Of a stretch of DNA of 64,000 bases, positions 51,738 to 60,013 are shown piece by piece. A program made the position numbers and the translations under genes. The notes under the pieces are model-generated. The model ran no database searches and was not told the origin of the DNA. It worked only from the letters and a program-made list of their open reading frames with translations. The number at the start of each line of letters is the position of its first letter. Position 1 is the stretch's first letter. Source of the stretch: Micromonospora marina (GTDB lineage: Bacteria; Actinomycetota; Actinomycetes; Mycobacteriales; Micromonosporaceae); NCBI RefSeq assembly GCF_900091565.1, contig NZ_FMCV01000009.1, positions 1 to 64,000 of the forward strand, in the 5' to 3' direction.

Positions 51738-52504
51738 TGCAGGACGAGCGCGACGGCGGCGATGGTGGCCGCGATCGCCGGCACCGTCGCGGCGGCCACC
51801 CACTGGCCGGCGGTGGCCGCGCCGGCCCCCTGCCACGCCGTCGGCATCCGGCCGGTGTAGCCGCGGGAGAGCATCGCCAGGTAGACCCGCTCGCCGCGCT
51901 CGAAGGCGCGCAGGAACAGCGCGCCGACCCCGGCGGCGAAGCCGCGCAACTGCCACAGGAACCGCGGGTCGTCGCCGCGGGACACCCGCGCCACCCGCAT
52001 CCGGCGGGCCTCGCCGACGAGCACCTCCAGGTAGCGCAGCATGAACGTGGCGATCTGGGTGAGGATCTGCGGGCAGCGCAGCCGGTCCAGGCCGAGCAGC
52101 AGGTCACGCGTCGTCGTGGTCGCCGCCAGCAGAAGCGACGCGAGTACGCCGAGGGTGCCCTTGGCGAGGATGTTGAAGGCGCCGTGCAGCCCGTCGACGG
52201 ACAGGGCGAGCCCGGCCACCTCGACCCGCTCCCCCGCGCCCAGGAACGGCAGGGCGAACGCGAACAGCACGAACGGCAGCTCGATCAGGGCCCGGCTGAG
52301 CAGCCAGCGCGGGCCGACCCGGGCGAGCGCGGCCACCACGGCGACCAGGAGCGCATACCCGCCGAAGGCCCAGTACGCCTCCCGTGGCGTGGCCACCACC
52401 GCGACGGTGAACAGCACCATCGCGGCGATCTTCACCTCCGGCGGGAGGCGGTGCACCGGCGAGCCGGACTCGCGGTAGAGGACGTGCGGGTGCCCGGCGC
52501 CCAT
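51734..52504 (-). CDS. cbiQ: ECF transporter transmembrane subunit (CbiQ/NikQ)
   Basis: 256 residues. Five or six helices (VKIAAMVLFTVAVVATPREAYWA; ELPFVLFAFALPFLGAGE; GTLGVLASLLLAATTTT), and the two coupling motifs of T-components: ARRMRVARVSRGDDP and AFERGERVYLAMLSRGYTG. Joins the ATPase and the CbiM substrate-binding component. Two bp separate it from cbiN. Confidence 0.9.
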   Translation of the reverse strand: MGAGHPHVLYRESGSPVHRLPPEVKIAAMVLFTVAVVATPREAYWAFGGYALLVAVVAALARVGPRWLLSRALIELPFVLFAFALPFLGAGERVEVAGLALSVDGLHGAFNILAKGTLGVLASLLLAATTTTRDLLLGLDRLRCPQILTQIATFMLRYLEVLVGEARRMRVARVSRGDDPRFLWQLRGFAAGVGALFLRAFERGERVYLAMLSRGYTGRMPTAWQGAGAATAGQWVAAATVPAIAATIAAVALVLQ

Positions 52505-52506
52505 GG

Positions 52507-52926
52507 TCAGCGGGTGCCGCCGGACGGGGTTGCGGCCTCGTCCGCCCGGTCGGCGGTAGCGGCCGGCGTGGCCGGCGCGGCGGGCGTCGCCGGCCCGCGA
52601 CGGCGGGCCAGCCAGAACAGGCCGCCGCTGGCCGCGAAGGTGAGCAGCACACCGAGTACGCCGGACAGGCCGGTGGAGACGAAGTCGTTGCCGATCCCGC
52701 GCACGCCGTAGTCGGCGAGCGGGCTGTCCGCCAGCTCGTGGTCCTTGGCCTGCTGGGCCGGGCAGCTACCGCCGGTGATCTCGTCGTCGGCGTTCACCGT
52801 GCAGCCCTTGAGCAGCGACGAGTCGAGCCCGTCCGGGTGCGAGGAGGCGTAGTTGCTGACCACGCCGGCCAGCAGCAGGGCCACCAGCAGGCCGCCGAGC
52901 AGGAACGGCCAGTGACGCTTGCTCAT
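52507..52926 (-). CDS. cbiN: CbiN-like/PDGLE-domain component
   Basis: 139 residues with two helices (FLLGGLLVALLLAGVVSNYA; GVLGVLLTFAASGGLFWLA) and the SHPDGLDSSLLKG motif of the PDGLE domain, found as a separate protein or fused to CbiM in cobalt/nickel ECF systems. It takes the place of CbiN in this operon. The loop contains a Cys pair (KGCTVNADDEITGGSC). Starts four bases inside the cbiM stop. Confidence 0.85.
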   Translation of the reverse strand: MSKRHWPFLLGGLLVALLLAGVVSNYASSHPDGLDSSLLKGCTVNADDEITGGSCPAQQAKDHELADSPLADYGVRGIGNDFVSTGLSGVLGVLLTFAASGGLFWLARRRGPATPAAPATPAATADRADEAATPSGGTR

Positions 52927-53627
52927 CGGGCACCTCCGGCGACCGGGACGGCGGGAGCCGGCGTGGCCGGCTTGAGGGCACGCAGCGCGTACACCAGGTC
53001 GGGCCGGACCTTGGCGACCGTGACCACTGTGGTCGCGGTGATCAGGCCCTCGCCGACGCCGATCAGCAGGTGGGCGAAGGCCATGGTGCCGGCCAGGCCG
53101 GTGAGGTTGCCGCCGAGGTCGGTGGTGCCGCCCAGCCAGTACTGCAGGACGAAGCCCTGGGCCGCGACCACCACGCTGACCAGCGCGGACACGAACGCGG
53201 TCACCGCCAGCCCGGACGGGCTGCGCGGCAGCACGCGCAGCAGGAGCGCGATCAGCAGGTACGCGGCGGCGGTGCCGAGCAACGCCATGTTGGTGATGTT
53301 GAGGCCGAGCATGGCAACCCCGCCGTCACCGAAGACCAGCGCCTGCACGATCAGCACCACGGCGACGCAGAGCGCGCCCACCCAGGGGCCGACGAGCATC
53401 GCGGCCAGCGCGCCGCCGAGCAGGTGACCGCTGACTCCGGCGGTGAAGATCGGGAAGTTGAGCATCTGCACGGCGAAGATGAACGCCGCCACCAAACCGG
53501 CCATCGGGGCGAGCCGGTCGTCGAGGTCGGCCCGGCCCCGACGTACGCAGAAGGCGAGCGCGGCCAGCGCGAAGGCCGCGAAGATCGCGGCGACCGGACC
53601 GTTGATGATCCCGTTGGAGATGTGCAT
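52923..53627 (-). CDS. cbiM: ECF metal-binding component (CbiM/NikM)
   Basis: 234 residues starting MHISNGIINGP at ATG 53627. This start is chosen because Met-His at the very N-terminus is the metal-binding end of CbiM/NikM; longer frames would bury it. About seven helices (AAIFAAFALAALAFCV; AAMLVGPWVGALCVAVVLIVQAL). GVSGHLLGGALAAML and IVQALVFGDGGVAMLGLNI are conserved blocks. Substrate is cobalt or nickel. A Nur-like box 45 bp upstream favours nickel. Confidence 0.92.
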   Translation of the reverse strand: MHISNGIINGPVAAIFAAFALAALAFCVRRGRADLDDRLAPMAGLVAAFIFAVQMLNFPIFTAGVSGHLLGGALAAMLVGPWVGALCVAVVLIVQALVFGDGGVAMLGLNITNMALLGTAAAYLLIALLLRVLPRSPSGLAVTAFVSALVSVVVAAQGFVLQYWLGGTTDLGGNLTGLAGTMAFAHLLIGVGEGLITATTVVTVAKVRPDLVYALRALKPATPAPAVPVAGGAR

Positions 53628-53671
53628 CGCCAGGGTGTCCACGCGCTCAGCGTATTTCCAGGGAGGCACTG

Positions 53672-53688
53672 TTGCCAATATCTTGCAA
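53672..53688 (-). promoter_or_regulatory. Nur-box-like operator upstream of cbiM
   Basis: TTGCCA-ATATC-TTGCAA fits the Streptomyces Nur box (tTGCaa-N5-ttGCAA) bound by the nickel-sensing Fur-family repressor Nur. It lies 45-61 bp before the cbiM start, in an AT-rich island within GC-rich sequence. A further TGCAA at 53690-53694 makes an overlapping TTGCAACTGCAA palindrome. The consensus is recalled, not searched. Confidence 0.6.
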
Positions 53689-53764
53689 CTGCAAATGATG
53701 GCCGTCACCGCGCCCGCGCGTCGCCGTGCCGCCGCCGTGCCGGCCCGGCGGTATCGTCACCGTC

Positions 53765-54235
53765 ATGACCGACCGCCTCAAGCCCGGCGACCCCGCACCC
53801 GAGTTCACCCTCCCCACCGACGACGGCGGCACGCTGTCCCTGACCGGCCTGCGCGGCCGCAAGGTCATCCTGTACGCGTACCCGGCCGCCATGACGCCCG
53901 GCTGCACCAAGCAGGCGTGTGACTTCCGGGACTCCCTCGCCTCGCTCCAGGCCGCCGGCTACGAGGTGGTGGGGATCTCGCCGGACAAACCGGCCAAGCT
54001 CGCCAAGTTCCGCGACCGGGACGCCATCACGTTCCCGCTGGTCTCCGACGAGGACAAGGCGGTGCTGACCGCGTACGGCGCGTTCGGCGAGAAGCAGATG
54101 TACGGGCGCACGGTCACCGGCGTGATCCGCTCGACGTTCGTGGTGGACGAGGACGGCAAGATCGAGCAGGCGTTCTACAACGTGCGGGCCACCGGTCACG
54201 TCGCCAAGCTGCGCCGGGACCTCGGCCTCGACTGA
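53765..54235 (+). CDS. bcp: Thioredoxin-dependent thiol peroxidase (Bcp/PrxQ)
   Basis: 156 residues from ATG 53765. AhpC/TSA fold with peroxidatic Cys in YPAAMTPGCTKQACDFRD (C about 45, resolving C about 50), PDKPAKLAKFRDRDAITFPL and STFVVDEDGKI. PrxQ class by the short Cys spacing. Reduces peroxides in the cytoplasm with thioredoxin. Divergent from cbiM, so both share the region around the Nur-like box. Confidence 0.93.
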   Translation: MTDRLKPGDPAPEFTLPTDDGGTLSLTGLRGRKVILYAYPAAMTPGCTKQACDFRDSLASLQAAGYEVVGISPDKPAKLAKFRDRDAITFPLVSDEDKAVLTAYGAFGEKQMYGRTVTGVIRSTFVVDEDGKIEQAFYNVRATGHVAKLRRDLGLD

Positions 54236-54300
54236 GGTCGCTCCGGTCGCGGCCCGGAGTACACACGGCTGCGGCGTGACGCTCTAGACTCAGCGGGTCG

Positions 54301-54386
54301 GCGGGAGTGGCGGAACGGCAGACGCGCAGGCCTTAGGAGCCTGTGTCCGAGAGGACGTGGGGGTTCGAAACCCCCCTCCCGCACCA
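54301..54386 (+). tRNA. tRNA-Leu (UAG)
   Basis: 86 nt including CCA. Long variable arm (TGTCCGAGAGGACG) as in class II tRNAs, acceptor GCGGGAG/CTCCCGC, anticodon TAG in CCTTAGGAG, T arm GGGGGTTCGAAACCCCC. Confidence 0.93.
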
Positions 54387-54450
54387 TCAACTGTGTCACC
54401 CGCATCACGAACACGGGTCCGGGCCGCGTCGTCACGCGCAGGATGGCGTC

Positions 54451-54978
54451 GTGGACCTGCGCTTCGTACTCGACCCCGACCTGACCCCCGAACTGCGCGA
54501 ACAGATCGCCGCGCTCTGGGTGGACGTGACGAACGCCGGTGGTGCCGTCGGCTTCGTCGCCCCGGTGACCGCCGACGAGGTACGCCCGGTCGCCACCTCG
54601 ACGCTCGACGAGGTGGCGGACGGGCCGGACCGGCTGCTCGCCGGCTACGAGGGTGAGAAGCTGGTCGCGGTTCTAGTCATCGCCGACAACCGGTTCCACC
54701 TCAAAACGCACTGGCGGGTGCTCAAGCGCGTCATGGTGCACCCCGACACACAGGGACGCGGCCACGGCGCGGCGCTGATGCGCGAGGCCGAACGGATCGC
54801 CAGCGGCCTCGGGCTGGCGGCGCTGCACGTGACGGTCCGCGACGGCCTGGGGCTGGACCGCTTCTACAAGCGGCTCGGCTACCGCGAGATCGGCCGTCTC
54901 CCCGCCGCACTGCGCCTGTCCCCCACCGACACCCGCGACGAGATCCTCATGTGGCTGGACCTCCCCACCTCCCCCTGA
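54451..54978 (+). CDS. GNAT-family N-acetyltransferase
   Basis: 175 residues from GTG 54451; the longer frame would run through the tRNA-Leu gene and is rejected. Acetyl-CoA motif A: VLKRVMVHPDTQGRGHGAAL (Q/RxxGxG/A pattern), followed by LHVTVRDGLGLDRFYKRLGY (motif B). N-terminal LTPELREQIAALWVDVTNAG. Substrate unknown. It follows tRNA-Leu by 65 bp. Confidence 0.85.
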   Translation: MDLRFVLDPDLTPELREQIAALWVDVTNAGGAVGFVAPVTADEVRPVATSTLDEVADGPDRLLAGYEGEKLVAVLVIADNRFHLKTHWRVLKRVMVHPDTQGRGHGAALMREAERIASGLGLAALHVTVRDGLGLDRFYKRLGYREIGRLPAALRLSPTDTRDEILMWLDLPTSP

Positions 54979-54996
54979 CCCCGCCCTAGCCTGCCC

Positions 54997-55070
54997 CGCC
55001 GATCTTGCACTTCCGCCCCCACAAAAGCCGCGTCCAGGGCAGATCGAGGGCCGCAAGTGCAAGATCGGCG
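54997..55070. repeat. Perfect 16-bp inverted repeat (REP-like palindrome)
   Basis: CGCCGATCTTGCACTT (54997-55012) and its exact complement (55055-55070) flank a 42-nt spacer between convergent genes. It can form a long hairpin acting as a bidirectional terminator. The GATCTTGCACTT arm, from memory, recurs between genes in Micromonospora genomes, suggesting a dispersed palindromic element. Confidence 0.7.
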
Positions 55071-55096
55071 AGCCGGGGCGCCGGGGGCGGGCGGGG

Positions 55097-56140
55097 TCAG
55101 GAGCAGGGTGGCGGGGTGGGAGGAGCGGCGGCTGCCTGCACGACGGGGTCCACCGGGGCGGCGGCGGGGGCCGGCGACGTTGTGCGGGTGGAAGGGCTGG
55201 GGGCGGGGGTCCGGGGTGTGGGGATCGGCTTCTTCGGGGTGGATCCGGCGGTGGCGGGGTCGGCGCCGTACATGCGGGTCTTGCTGCGCTGCACCTGGCC
55301 GGGGAGCATCCGGATGCCGGTCGCGGTCGCGCGGTGGCCGTACACGTCGGTGACCCGGATCTCGTACGGGCCGGGACCGGCCCCGGACCCGATCAACCAG
55401 TAGTTGTAGTCCTGCCGCTGGGCCGTACGCCACGAGCCGTCGCGCCGCACCTCGACCGAGCGCAGCGGGTTGCCGTGGTCACCGACCAGGACGGCGAACC
55501 ACCACTGCGACGAGCCCTCCTTCATCCGGAAGGTGAGCGGGCCGGGCAACTTCGGGTTCACCACCGCCCGGTAGCTGACCTTCACCACTCCCTGCACCGG
55601 GTCGGCGATCCGGGCGAACGCCTCGGCGGAGAGGTCGAGGTGGCCGGGCGCGCACTCCGGGCACTGGTCCATCACCAGCACCCGGACGGTGCCGCGCGGG
55701 CCGGTGACGTCGAGGAAGCCGCCACAGGAGGCGCCGGAGGCGTACTCGTCCGGGCCGAGCGCGACGTACATCCGGTCGGCGGGCGCGGCCGGCCGGGAGC
55801 AGTTGCCGCCGGCGCCCTCGGAGTCGTAAAAGGTCGCCTTGCCGCTGCGCGTCGCGCCGCCGACGGGCGGAGCGGCAGCCACCGGCATCGCGGCACCGGG
55901 CGGGAGCGCGGCGGCCACGGACGGGAGCGCGGCCACGGCAGCGCGCGGAGGCGGGGCGGCGCAGGCCGGGGCCGCGCCGCCGCGTACCGCGAGGGTCACC
56001 GCGACCGCGGCGGCGACGGTGACCAGGCCGGCGGCGGCCAGGCGGCGACGGCGCGTGGCCACCTGGCGACGACCGTCCGGGGTGGCGGGGCCGGGCGCGT
56101 CGCCGGAGGTCGGCGGGATCGGTGCGGTGCCGTCGGTCAC
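55097..56140 (-). CDS. Bacterial expansin-like (EXLX1-type) secreted protein
   Basis: 347 residues. N-terminal cytoplasmic stretch, helix LAAAGLVTVAAAVAVTLAV, Ala/Pro linker, then a double-psi beta-barrel domain: GKATFYDSEGAGGNCSRP, VRVLVMDQCPECAPGHLDLS, AFARIADPVQGVVKVSYR. A second beta domain with aromatic surface residues follows (SSQWWFAVLVGDHGNP; QDYNYWLIG), as in the carbohydrate-binding half of expansins. A Pro/Thr-rich tail ends the protein. Loosens cellulose or peptidoglycan without hydrolysis in known members. Confidence 0.85.
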   Translation of the reverse strand: MTDGTAPIPPTSGDAPGPATPDGRRQVATRRRRLAAAGLVTVAAAVAVTLAVRGGAAPACAAPPPRAAVAALPSVAAALPPGAAMPVAAAPPVGGATRSGKATFYDSEGAGGNCSRPAAPADRMYVALGPDEYASGASCGGFLDVTGPRGTVRVLVMDQCPECAPGHLDLSAEAFARIADPVQGVVKVSYRAVVNPKLPGPLTFRMKEGSSQWWFAVLVGDHGNPLRSVEVRRDGSWRTAQRQDYNYWLIGSGAGPGPYEIRVTDVYGHRATATGIRMLPGQVQRSKTRMYGADPATAGSTPKKPIPTPRTPAPSPSTRTTSPAPAAAPVDPVVQAAAAPPTPPPCS

Positions 56141-56194
56141 GCCGGTCGATGCTGCCGGACCGGCCTGCCGCCGGACAAGCGAGCTAAGCGAAAG

Positions 56195-56506
56195 CTAAAC
56201 CGGGCGCAGCGCGCGGGCGGTGGAGACGACACCGGCCAGCCCGCCGGCCAGGTCGGGGCGCTGCCGCAGCGAGACCTCCAGGCGGACGCGCCAGACGCCG
56301 GTCTCGACCGGCAGCCGGGCGTCGCCGGCCCAGCGGACCCGGTCACGGGTCTCGTCGCGCGCCGCCGCCGTGGCGGGGCCCAGCAGGGCGCCGAGTTCGC
56401 CGCGCATCATCGATCCGGCGGCCACCCGGCGGCGAGGCGCGGGCCCGGCCACCTCACCGCGGCGGTCCCGCGCCGCCGGGGCGTCACCGTCCGGGCGCGG
56501 GTCCAC
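56195..56506 (-). CDS. Small hypothetical protein
   Basis: 103 residues, Arg/Ala rich; the C-terminal part (DARLPVETGVWRVRLEVSLRQ) has beta-strand character and ends RPDLAGGLAGVVSTARALRP. No family recognised. Supported by codon bias (G/C at third positions) and its place directly upstream of the expansin-like gene on the same strand, 55 bp away. It could also be a chance frame. Confidence 0.4.
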   Translation of the reverse strand: MDPRPDGDAPAARDRRGEVAGPAPRRRVAAGSMMRGELGALLGPATAAARDETRDRVRWAGDARLPVETGVWRVRLEVSLRQRPDLAGGLAGVVSTARALRPV

Positions 56507-56537
56507 ACGGTACGAGGCGAATCAGTAGCATCGCGGC

Positions 56538-57602
56538 ATGTCAGATCGCCACCAGCTCACCGATTCCGGCCCGCACGCGCAGGGCTCCGATGTGGAGCCG
56601 GGGCCCGTGGCAGAGAATCGGCCGCGGCCCCGCCGGGGCCGGCGGATCGCCCTGGTCGTGCTGCTCGTGGTCGTGCTGCTCACCGGCGGCGGCGCCCTGG
56701 CCGGTGGCCTCTACTACCGCTCGGTCGACAAGTCCATCGAGCGGGTCGACGCCTTCGAGGGGGTGCCGGAGGAGTCGCGGCCGCAGGTCGAGGCCAAGGG
56801 CGCCATGAACATCATGATCCTGGGCAGCGACTCCCGCGATCCGGAGAGCACCGGCGGCTCGCGCAGCGACACGATCATCCTGGCCCACCTGCCGAAGGAC
56901 CGGTCGAGCGCCCAGCTCATCTCGATCCCCCGCGACACCTGGACGGCCGTCCCCAAGTCGAAGGAGGGCCGCGGCGGTCGCGACGCGAAGATCAATGCCG
57001 CGTACGCCTGGGGCGGCGTGCCGCTGATGGTGCAGACGGTGGAGAAGTTCAGCGGCGTACGGGTGGACAACGTGGCGATGGTCGACTTCGCCGGCTTCAA
57101 GGAGATCATCGACGCGCTCGGCGGTGTCGAGATCGAGGTGGAGAAGGGCTTCACCACGAAGTACTCGCTGATCGGCACCCGGACCTTCGAGAAGGGCCGG
57201 CAGATCATGGACGGGGCCGCCGCGCTGGACTACGCGCGGGAGCGGCACGCCTTCCCCGACGGCGACTTCGCGCGGATCCGGCACCAGCAGCAGGTGATCA
57301 AGGCCATCCTCGACAAGGCCGCCTCGGGTGGGGTGCTGGCCAACCCGGCCAAGCTCAACTCGTTCGTCCGTGCCACGTCCGACTCGGTGGCTGTCGACGA
57401 GTCGCTGTCGCTGGTGGACCTGGCCATGGAGATGCGTGGCCTGCGCGGCGACAACCTGACGTTCTTCACCTGCCCGGTGAAGGGCACCGGCCGGGTCGGC
57501 ACCGAGAGCGTCGTGCTTCCCGATCCGGCCCGGTCGAAGACGCTGTTCGACGCGGTGCGCCGCGACTCGGTCCCCGAGATCCTCGCCGCCAGCGGAAAGT
57601 AG
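56538..57602 (+). CDS. LytR-CpsA-Psr (LCP) family protein
   Basis: 354 residues. Short cytoplasmic N-terminus, helix IALVVLLVVVLLTGGGALAGGL, then an LCP domain: NIMILGSDSRDPESTGGSRSD, RSSAQLISIPRDTWTAVP, INAAYAWGGVPLMVQTVE, ALDYARERHAFPDGDFARIR (the Arg and Asp residues that bind pyrophosphate). LCP enzymes attach polyprenyl-linked glycopolymers to peptidoglycan. It stands beside the sugar-transferase and rhamnose genes, so it may ligate that polymer. Confidence 0.92.
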   Translation: MSDRHQLTDSGPHAQGSDVEPGPVAENRPRPRRGRRIALVVLLVVVLLTGGGALAGGLYYRSVDKSIERVDAFEGVPEESRPQVEAKGAMNIMILGSDSRDPESTGGSRSDTIILAHLPKDRSSAQLISIPRDTWTAVPKSKEGRGGRDAKINAAYAWGGVPLMVQTVEKFSGVRVDNVAMVDFAGFKEIIDALGGVEIEVEKGFTTKYSLIGTRTFEKGRQIMDGAAALDYARERHAFPDGDFARIRHQQQVIKAILDKAASGGVLANPAKLNSFVRATSDSVAVDESLSLVDLAMEMRGLRGDNLTFFTCPVKGTGRVGTESVVLPDPARSKTLFDAVRRDSVPEILAASGK

Positions 57603-57711
57603 GACGTCGATCTGTCATGCCGGTGCTGGCGGCGGGGCGGGGCCGCTCGTATCCTGCGATCGCCGCCGGTCTCCGCATCCGGGCCGGGGGCGTAACGGGG
57701 AAGGATCGACC

Positions 57712-59166
57712 ATGCCACGCCTGCCGGCGTTCGAGCATCCGTCCGCGCCACCGTCCGGTGTGTCCATGAACGCGCCGATGGACGGCGGTCTGGACACGAC
57801 GACGGTACTGCCGTACGCGGGATCGCGCGCGTCGACGCGTACCCGGCGGTTGCGGGCCTGGATGGTGACCGCGCCCATCGACGTCGCGGCGCTGCTCGCG
57901 CCGCTGCTGCTGACCCAGGACTACTGGCGTGGCACGTTGTTCAACGCCGCGCTCACCGTGGGGCTGTTCGCCGCGGGCGGGCTCTACCGGCCGCGCCGGC
58001 ACATCAGCATCCTGGACGAGCTGCCGACCCTCGGCGGCCGGCTGCTGGCCTCCGGCGCGGTGGGGGCGATCATCGCGGCGCTGCGGCACGACTCGGTGCC
58101 GCACGTCAGCGGCTTCGTGCGCGGCGTCGCGCTCTCCGCCGCCCTGGTGATCGTCGGGCGGGCGCTGAACAGCCGGCTCATCCTGCTGGCCCGCAGGCGC
58201 CGGTGGGTCGAGCACAACGCGATAGTCATCGGCGGCGGGCCGATCGGCGCCGAACTGGCCCGGCTGCTGCGCCGCTACCCGCAGTACGGGCTGCGGTTCG
58301 TCGGCGCTGTCGACGCCCCGTCGCGGCCGCGCCTCGGCGCTGCGCCGCTCATCGGCACCATCGACGACCTGGAGAAGCTCGCCGAGATGCTGGAGTGCGA
58401 GGTCCTGGTCATCGCGGACCCGGACTGCTCCGAGGCCGACCTGATGGAGTCGCTGCTGCGCCCGGCCAGTTCCCGCTGCGACCTGTGGGCGGTGCCGCGC
58501 CTGTGGGGGTCACGGTCGCAGGGCGGCCACCCCGACCACATCGGTGCCATCCCGATCATCAAGATCGGCGACACCACGCTCACCGGTCCCCGGTGGCGGC
58601 TCAAGCGCGCCTCCGACGTGGTGTTCGCGGTGACCGCCCTGGTGCTGCTGAGCCCGCTGCTGCTGCTCTGCGCCGTCGCCACTTTTCTCGACGGCGGCCG
58701 GGACGTGTTCTTCCGCCAGGAGCGCATCGGCCGGTACGGCAAGCCGTTCCACGTCGTCAAGTTCCGGTCCATGCGTCCGGCCGACGAGCACGAGTCGCAG
58801 ACCACCTGGTCCATCGCGCACGACGAGCGGGTCGGCCCGATCGGCCGGTTCATGCGGCGCGCGTCGCTGGACGAGCTGCCGCAGCTGTGGAACATCCTGC
58901 GCGGTGAGATGAGCGTGGTGGGGCCCCGGCCGGAGCGGCCGTACTTCGTGGAGAAGTTCTCGATGGAATACCCGAGGTACGCGATGCGTCACCGGGTGCC
59001 GGTCGGGCTCACCGGGCTGGCGCAGGTCAGCGGCCTGCGCGGGGACACGCCGATCTCGGACCGGGCGCGGTTCGACAACTACTACGTCGAGAACTGGTCG
59101 CTCTGGCTCGACATCAAGATCGTGCTGCGTACCGTCACCGAGGTCTTCCGGGGCGGGGGCCGCTGA
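57712..59166 (+). CDS. Polyprenyl glycosylphosphotransferase (initiating sugar transferase)
   Basis: 484 residues from ATG 57712 (GAAGGA upstream). N-terminal four-helix region (DVAALLAPLLLTQDYW...FAAGGLYRP), a CoA-binding/Rossmann domain (AIVIGGGPIGAELARLLRR, VLVIADPDCSEADL), and a C-terminal bacterial sugar-transferase domain (KRASDVVFAVTALVLLSP; FFRQERIGRYGKPFHVVKFR; RRASLDELPQLWNILRGEMS; VGPRPERPYFVEKF). Transfers a sugar-1-phosphate to undecaprenyl phosphate, starting repeat-unit assembly. Its 3' end overlaps rmlD by 32 bp on the opposite strand. Confidence 0.92.
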   Translation: MPRLPAFEHPSAPPSGVSMNAPMDGGLDTTTVLPYAGSRASTRTRRLRAWMVTAPIDVAALLAPLLLTQDYWRGTLFNAALTVGLFAAGGLYRPRRHISILDELPTLGGRLLASGAVGAIIAALRHDSVPHVSGFVRGVALSAALVIVGRALNSRLILLARRRRWVEHNAIVIGGGPIGAELARLLRRYPQYGLRFVGAVDAPSRPRLGAAPLIGTIDDLEKLAEMLECEVLVIADPDCSEADLMESLLRPASSRCDLWAVPRLWGSRSQGGHPDHIGAIPIIKIGDTTLTGPRWRLKRASDVVFAVTALVLLSPLLLLCAVATFLDGGRDVFFRQERIGRYGKPFHVVKFRSMRPADEHESQTTWSIAHDERVGPIGRFMRRASLDELPQLWNILRGEMSVVGPRPERPYFVEKFSMEYPRYAMRHRVPVGLTGLAQVSGLRGDTPISDRARFDNYYVENWSLWLDIKIVLRTVTEVFRGGGR

Positions 59167-60013
59167 GCGCCTCGGTCAGGTCCGCGTGCCAGTGGCCCGG
59201 CGGCGGCAGCTTCGTCGCCGCCCACCGGCCGTGCGCCAGCACGCTGTAGTGCGGGCGCGGCGCCGGGCGCGGGAAGCGGTCGCTCGTGGTCGGCCGGACC
59301 CGGTCCGGGTCGAGACCACGCAGGGCGAAGACGGCGCGGGCCAGGCCGTACCAGGTCGTCTCGCCGGCGGCGGTGCCGTGGTACGTCCCGGGAGCCGCGT
59401 CGCCTGCGAGCGCCGCGTCGGCGAGCGCCACGAGACGCTCCGCGAGCCGGTACGACCAGGTCGGTTGCCCGCGCTGGTCGTCCACCACGTCGAGCCGGTC
59501 GCGTTCGGCTGCCAGCCGCAGCATCGTGGTGACGAAGTTGCGTCCGTGGGTGGCGTACAGCCAGGCGGTACGCACCACGTACCCGGTCTCGGGCAGCAGC
59601 CGGGCCACCGCCTGCTCCCCGGCGAGCTTGCCGCGCCCGTACGCGTTGACCGGGCCGGTCGGGGCGTCCTCCGGGTACGGCTCGGCGGCGTCGCCTGCGA
59701 ACACGTAGTCGGTGGAGACGTGCACGAGCCGCGCACCGGACCCGGCGCAGGCGTGGGCCAGCGCGGCGACCGCGTCGCCGTTGACCGTTGTGGCGTCCCG
59801 CTCGCGTGTCTCGGCGCCGTCCACGTCGGTCCACGCGGCGGCGTTGAGCACCACGTCGTGCCCGGCGACCGCGCCCCGGACCGCGTGCGCGTCGGTGAGG
59901 TCGAGGTCGGCGCGGGCGGCGGCGGTGACCGTCAGGTCCGGCCGGGTCCGCAGCACGGCGAGCAGGTCCCGCCCGAGCATCCCGCCCGCGCCGGTGACGA
60001 GCACCCGGGTCAT
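59135..60013 (-). CDS. rmlD: dTDP-4-dehydrorhamnose reductase
   Basis: 292 residues. Rossmann motif VLVTGAGGMLGRDLLAVL, VLNAAAWTDVDGAE, HVSTDYVFAGDAAEPYPE, YGRGKLAGEQAV (YxxxK) and TAWLYATHGRNFVTTML are RmlD landmarks. Final step of dTDP-L-rhamnose synthesis. ATG 60013 overlaps the rmlB stop by four bases; longer upstream frames belong to rmlB shadow sequence. Confidence 0.92.
   Translation of the reverse strand: MTRVLVTGAGGMLGRDLLAVLRTRPDLTVTAAARADLDLTDAHAVRGAVAGHDVVLNAAAWTDVDGAETRERDATTVNGDAVAALAHACAGSGARLVHVSTDYVFAGDAAEPYPEDAPTGPVNAYGRGKLAGEQAVARLLPETGYVVRTAWLYATHGRNFVTTMLRLAAERDRLDVVDDQRGQPTWSYRLAERLVALADAALAGDAAPGTYHGTAAGETTWYGLARAVFALRGLDPDRVRPTTSDRFPRPAPRPHYSVLAHGRWAATKLPPPGHWHADLTEALSGPRPGRPR

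Noticed and set aside
53630..53764. Cobalamin riboswitch upstream of cbiM
   Set aside because: Too short between divergent genes and lacks a B12-box-like sequence; a Nur-like operator explains the site better.
54343..54450. Longer N-terminus for the GNAT gene
   Set aside because: It would translate through the tRNA-Leu gene.
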